A stretch of 42,022 nucleotides of DNA, taken from DATCMU01 sp036563245 (lineage in GTDB: Bacteria > Pseudomonadota > Alphaproteobacteria > Rhizobiales > Devosiaceae). The position numbers were made by a program, and so were the translations under genes. The notes below the pieces were generated by a model. That model was not told the origin of the DNA and did not search any database. It was given only the letters and a program-made list of their open reading frames with translations. The stretch covers positions 1-42,022 of the forward strand of contig DATCMU010000025.1 of NCBI GenBank assembly GCA_036563245.1. Reading direction: 5' to 3'. This document shows positions 39,254-42,022 of the stretch, in pieces; position 1 is the stretch's first letter, and each line of letters begins with the position of its first letter.

Positions 39254-39685
39254 ATGCGCCTTAATGTACAAACCGACTACGCCCTGCGGCTCCTGATGCA
39301 GTTGGCTGTCTCAGGGGACCGTCTGGTGACGATCCAGAACGTTTCGGAAACTTATCATATTTCGCGCAATCACTTGATGAAGGTCGCCTATTTGCTGGGC
39401 AAGCATGGGCTGGTCGAGACGGTGCGCGGCCGCTCGGGCGGATTGCGGCTCGCTCGCCCGGCCGAGAAGATCATGGTGGGTGAGGTGGTGCGCCGGATGG
39501 AGCCGGACTTCGCGCTGGTCGAATGCCTGCATGCCGACGGGTGCGAATGCATCATCGAGAACGCCTGCAAGTTGCGAGGGGCCCTGGTCCAGGCGACTGC
39601 TGCATTTCTGGACGTGCTCGACCGCAAGAGCCTTGCCGACCTGACAGCGAGCAACAGGCAACTGGCCGCAATGATCGGCGCCTAG
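39254..39685 (+). CDS. Rrf2-family regulator, NsrR-like
   Basis: A 143-residue Rrf2-type winged-helix regulator. The N-terminal half MRLNVQTDYALRLLMQLAV with ISRNHLMKVAYLLGKHGLV is the DNA-binding domain. Cysteines are at 91, 97, 99 and 105 (CLHADGCECIIENAC), and Asp8 is present. In Streptomyces NsrR, Asp8 with three cysteines at 93, 99 and 105 binds the 4Fe-4S cluster, so a nitric-oxide-sensing NsrR-type protein is likely. AGGACACAGAAG precedes the ATG. It converges on the reductase gene downstream. No classical NsrR target (hmp, nor) is seen nearby. Confidence 0.85.
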   Translation: MRLNVQTDYALRLLMQLAVSGDRLVTIQNVSETYHISRNHLMKVAYLLGKHGLVETVRGRSGGLRLARPAEKIMVGEVVRRMEPDFALVECLHADGCECIIENACKLRGALVQATAAFLDVLDRKSLADLTASNRQLAAMIGA

Positions 39686-39708
39686 ACTGTTTCTCGCGGC
39701 CCGTTGGG

Positions 39709-40950
39709 CTAGTAGACGTCGAGCTGGTAGCGGTTCTGTCGCTTGAGCAGTTGCAGGCGTTGTTCGGCGGCGTCGATGTCGCGGCCATCGGCGCCAGCGA
39801 GAACCCGGACAAGCGCATAGTGCACGCTCGGCGCGAAGCGTGCGGCGTCCCCGCATACATAGACGTGCGCTCCGTCATCGATCCACCGGCGCAATTCGGT
39901 GGCGTGCTCGACCAGTTTTTCGGTGATGTAGGTCTTGGCCACCCCGTCCCGCGAGAACGCCACGTCCATGCGGGAAAGCGCACCGTGATCGATGAAGCCC
40001 TGCCAGTCTTCGCGATAGGCGAAATCGGTCTGCGCGTTGCGGTCGCCATAAAAGAGCCAGGCCGCGCTGGCAGCGCCGGACAGGGCGCGCTGTTGCAGGA
40101 AGGCGCGATAGGGAGCGACGCCGGTGCCCGCCCCGATCATGATGATCGGCGCATCGCCGGCCGGTAGTCGGAAATGGGGATTGGCGTGCAGGAAGACGGG
40201 CAGGGTGCCGCCGACCGGTGCACGGTCGATGAAATGCCCGGATGCCACGCCCCGGCGCGCTTCGCCATGCATCGTATACTCGACGGTCGCCACCAGCAGA
40301 TGCGCATTGCCTCCGGCTGCGGCCTGGCTGGATGCGATGGAGAAATAGCGGGGTTGCAGCGGCTTCAGGCCGCCGATCAGGTCAGCCGGCGTTATCCCGC
40401 TGACGGGAAAGGACCTGACGATATCGATCACGTGGTGAGTGGCGAGGAAGCCGGCACGTTCGCCGGCGGCTGCGCTTCCCTCTAGCGAGGCAAGAGCCAC
40501 CGCGCCCGAGAGCCGGGCCCAGTGTTCGAGAAAGCGGGCGTTGGCGGTGGTGCATTCGAACCGTGCGGTCAGCGCCTCGGCGAGTGTCAGCTTCTCGCCG
40601 CCGACCTCGACGTGTTCATCTTCCTTCAGGCCGAGCGCCTTGAGCAGGGCCGAGACCACCGAGGCATCGTTGCGCACGATCACCCCCAGTGCGTCGCCAG
40701 GCTGGTAGGAAATGCCGGTTCCCTCGAGCGAGAGTTCGACATGCCTGGTCTGCTTGCTCGATCCAGGGCCGGTGAGGATACGATTGACCAGCACGGGCGC
40801 GGCGTGGACCTGAGCGCGCGTACCCGGGCTCAGCGGATCCAGTATCGTGGCGACCCTTGCCGAGGTGGGGTTGGCGTCATCGCCGGAATTTGCGGAAACC
40901 CGGTGCCGGCCGTCACGGTCAGCGTGGTTGGAACGGCCGGCATTGCTCAT
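39709..40950 (-). CDS. Flavin reductase, CysJ-like without flavodoxin domain
   Basis: A 413-residue FAD/NADPH-binding diflavin-type reductase. It has the helical connecting and FAD domain (GISYQPGDALGV), the FAD contact RYFSIASSQ, the NADPH segments MIGAGTGVAPYRAFLQQR and WLFYGDRNAQTDFAY, VYVCGDAARFAP, and the C-terminal LLKRQNRYQLDVY typical of sulfite reductase flavoprotein CysJ. CysJ is about 600 residues and carries an N-terminal FMN flavodoxin domain; that domain is missing here, replaced by about 40 disordered-looking residues. Electrons must pass from FAD to a separate partner. The start at 40950 has no clear ribosome-binding site. No hemoprotein subunit CysI is in the window. Confidence 0.85.
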   Translation of the reverse strand: MSNAGRSNHADRDGRHRVSANSGDDANPTSARVATILDPLSPGTRAQVHAAPVLVNRILTGPGSSKQTRHVELSLEGTGISYQPGDALGVIVRNDASVVSALLKALGLKEDEHVEVGGEKLTLAEALTARFECTTANARFLEHWARLSGAVALASLEGSAAAGERAGFLATHHVIDIVRSFPVSGITPADLIGGLKPLQPRYFSIASSQAAAGGNAHLLVATVEYTMHGEARRGVASGHFIDRAPVGGTLPVFLHANPHFRLPAGDAPIIMIGAGTGVAPYRAFLQQRALSGAASAAWLFYGDRNAQTDFAYREDWQGFIDHGALSRMDVAFSRDGVAKTYITEKLVEHATELRRWIDDGAHVYVCGDAARFAPSVHYALVRVLAGADGRDIDAAEQRLQLLKRQNRYQLDVY

Positions 40951-41070
40951 CTTGGAAATCGCTGCTTTCTTCGTGGGGCGTGGTGGGTACGATATCAAGG
41001 TGCCCGCGGTTCAGTCCGCCGAACAGATGGCACTGCCCGGACCCCGCGTCAAATCCGAGACCCCTCGCCC

Positions 41071-41724
41071 TCACGCACCTGCGACGTGGAAATTGAACCT
41101 GGGGTGGCCCAAAGCCCCCCAAAGGCGAAGCCAAAGCGGCAATACCGCCTCGGTGCCGCGAGCCGCAGAAATGCCGCCGAGGTCGATGGCATTGTGCCAG
41201 CCGAACGATTGCAGAAGCCGAACGACCTCGGCCTTGGCGCCGGCATCCTCGCCGCACACAAAGACGTCGTGGCGGCCCTCGATCAGGCCGGGATCGACCA
41301 TTACGTCGGCATTCATTGTGTTCAGGGACTTGACGACCCGCGTGCGGGGCAGGGCCTTCTGCAGTTCCTCGCCCAGCGAAGTCGTGTTCGAGAGCGCAGG
41401 AATGAGCACCGGCGGCATGCCGTGCGAGAAATCGAGCGGGTTGGTGACGTCGATCAGGATCTTGCCGACAAGGTTGGCTCCGACCTCACCGCCCACGACA
41501 TCGAGCGCGGCATTTCCCGCCACCGCCAGAAACACGATCTCGCCGAAGGCCGCAGCATCGGCAAAGGTTCCCGCGCTGGCCGCGCGCCCGGCTCTTTCAA
41601 CGAATGCGCTCGCATTCTCGTTGCCGAGCTTGCGTGAACCGATCTTGACCTCATGGCCAAGCGCGATCAGCCGCGCGCCGATCGTTCGCGCAACCGTACC
41701 TGTGCCAAGAATTCCGATCTTCAT
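41071..41724 (-). CDS. NADPH-dependent F420 reductase-like oxidoreductase
   Basis: A 217-residue Rossmann protein of the F420-dependent NADP reductase (NpdG) group. MKIGILGTGTVARTIGARL is the cofactor motif, IGSRKLGNENA contains the Ser-Arg that recognises the NADPH phosphate, and VVKSLNTMNADVMVDP is a conserved segment of the group. Most proteobacteria lack coenzyme F420, so the natural partner is probably another acceptor; many genes of this family are annotated only as NAD(P)-binding proteins. AGGGGGATCGA precedes the ATG. It lies 120 bases upstream of the CysJ-like gene in the same direction. Confidence 0.85.
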   Translation of the reverse strand: MKIGILGTGTVARTIGARLIALGHEVKIGSRKLGNENASAFVERAGRAASAGTFADAAAFGEIVFLAVAGNAALDVVGGEVGANLVGKILIDVTNPLDFSHGMPPVLIPALSNTTSLGEELQKALPRTRVVKSLNTMNADVMVDPGLIEGRHDVFVCGEDAGAKAEVVRLLQSFGWHNAIDLGGISAARGTEAVLPLWLRLWGALGHPRFNFHVAGA

Positions 41725-41734
41725 TCGATCCCCC

Positions 41735-41833
41735 TGTCATCCGGACGCTGGGTGCCGGCATGCGGGGCAATACCCCGCGTCATGCCGAGCAAGGCGCATC
41801 AGGAAGATTTGGGCTGCTTGCGCCGGAATGACA
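41735..41833. repeat. ~100-bp palindromic intergenic element
   Basis: The element is bounded by TGTCATCCGG (41735-41744) and the inverse-like CCGGAATGACA (41823-41833). It contains a strong internal hairpin with GCGGGG (41762-41767), a 5-base loop, and CCCCGC (41773-41778), extended by GGCATG and CATGCC. Short TGTCAT...ATGACA elements are common between genes in alphaproteobacteria. It may also end transcription of the upstream minus-strand gene. Confidence 0.6.
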
Positions 41834-41879
41834 AGTCGCAAGGACAGCGAATTGCCCCGGCGTCTCGTGCGGGGTCCGG

Positions 41880-42022
41880 TTACTTCGTGGCGTAGCCGAA
41901 GAATTCCGCCCATTTGTGCAGGGGCTTGGCTTCCGGCGTTTCGAACAGGAACCGGTACTTGCGCCAGGCGGACTGCACGCCAATGGTCAGGCCGCTGCGT
42001 ACCTTCTGGTAGCTTGGGGTCT
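41880..42022 (-). CDS. C-terminal end of a possible sulfotransferase (partial)
   Basis: The reading frame entering from the right edge ends with a TAA at 41882-41880. Only 46 residues are visible, with TPSYQKVRSGLTIGV followed by an aromatic and basic segment and a C-terminal WAEFFGYATK. The pattern of TPSY, an arginine-rich stretch with Trp and Tyr, and a final Trp-Phe helix recalls the C-termini of bacterial sulfotransferase-domain proteins. The evidence is thin. It is in the same orientation as the following reductase-like gene. Confidence 0.4.
   Translation of the reverse strand, partial: TPSYQKVRSGLTIGVQSAWRKYRFLFETPEAKPLHKWAEFFGYATK

Noticed and set aside
41071..41724. True coenzyme F420 biology
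   Set aside because: No F420 biosynthesis genes are seen and the taxon is not expected to make F420. Only the NADPH-binding fold is supported.
1..42022. CRISPR arrays, tRNA or rRNA genes, transposases, phage genes or defence systems
   Set aside because: I looked at gaps and reading frames on both strands and found no repeat-spacer arrays, cloverleaf sequences, transposase or integrase motifs, or toxin-antitoxin pairs.

Overview
The window is 42 kb of high-GC, gene-dense DNA, most likely from an alphaproteobacterium of the Hyphomicrobiales (Rhizobiales). The evidence is a PcaQ-type LysR regulator, a chemoreceptor tail with a CheR-docking pentapeptide, and intergenic palindromic elements that resemble those I recall from rhizobial genomes. 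Genus cannot be fixed from sequence alone. I see no rRNA, tRNA, CRISPR, phage or transposase genes, and no gene-free stretch over 300 bases.

Region 1 (1-11.5 kb) is a sugar-acid utilisation locus. It holds an SMP-30 lactonase, a GntR-like LacI regulator, a GlcG-type protein, an L-idonate dehydrogenase-like enzyme, a 2-hydroxyacid (2-ketogluconate-type) reductase, a 5-ketogluconate reductase-like SDR, gluconokinase, a beta-hydroxyacid dehydrogenase, a ribose-type ABC importer and a small alpha/beta-barrel protein. Copies of a 16-bp operator, ATGTTATCGATAACAT, lie in all three control regions and overlap recognisable promoters. Two inverted copies of a ~100-bp repeat (2832-2934 and 11529-11630) bracket most of this locus.

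Region 2 (11.6-23.3 kb) starts with pcaQ divergent from a three-gene TRAP transporter. A hydroxycinnamate module follows: feruloyl/p-coumaroyl-CoA synthetase, thiolase, short-chain dehydrogenase, 4-hydroxybenzoyl-CoA-type thioesterase, a MarR regulator, an acyl-CoA dehydrogenase and an enoyl-CoA hydratase. Together they describe CoA-dependent beta-oxidative side-chain removal that ends in a free hydroxybenzoate. A shared dyad (AAT[T/G]GTT-N9-AACAATT) precedes both promoter regions and is the probable MarR operator.

Region 3 (23.4-33.8 kb) holds an unusual EF-G paralogue, a hemerythrin-domain protein, and the protocatechuate branch of the beta-ketoadipate pathway in the order pcaD-C-H-G-I-J, a universal stress protein, pcaF and pcaB. 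PcaQ-like sites precede dctP and pcaD with identical spacing to a shared TTTTACCGG promoter element, which links TRAP uptake to ring cleavage.

Region 4 (33.9-42 kb) has a LIV-type binding protein and two permeases without ATPase genes, then pobA divergent from pobR, an NsrR-like Rrf2 regulator, a CysJ-like reductase lacking the flavodoxin domain, an F420-reductase-like NADP-binding protein, and the end of a possible sulfotransferase gene.

Taken together, regions 2-4 supply a complete predicted route from p-coumarate through 4-hydroxybenzoate and protocatechuate to succinyl-CoA and acetyl-CoA, plus two candidate uptake systems and three dedicated regulators (MarR, PcaQ, PobR).
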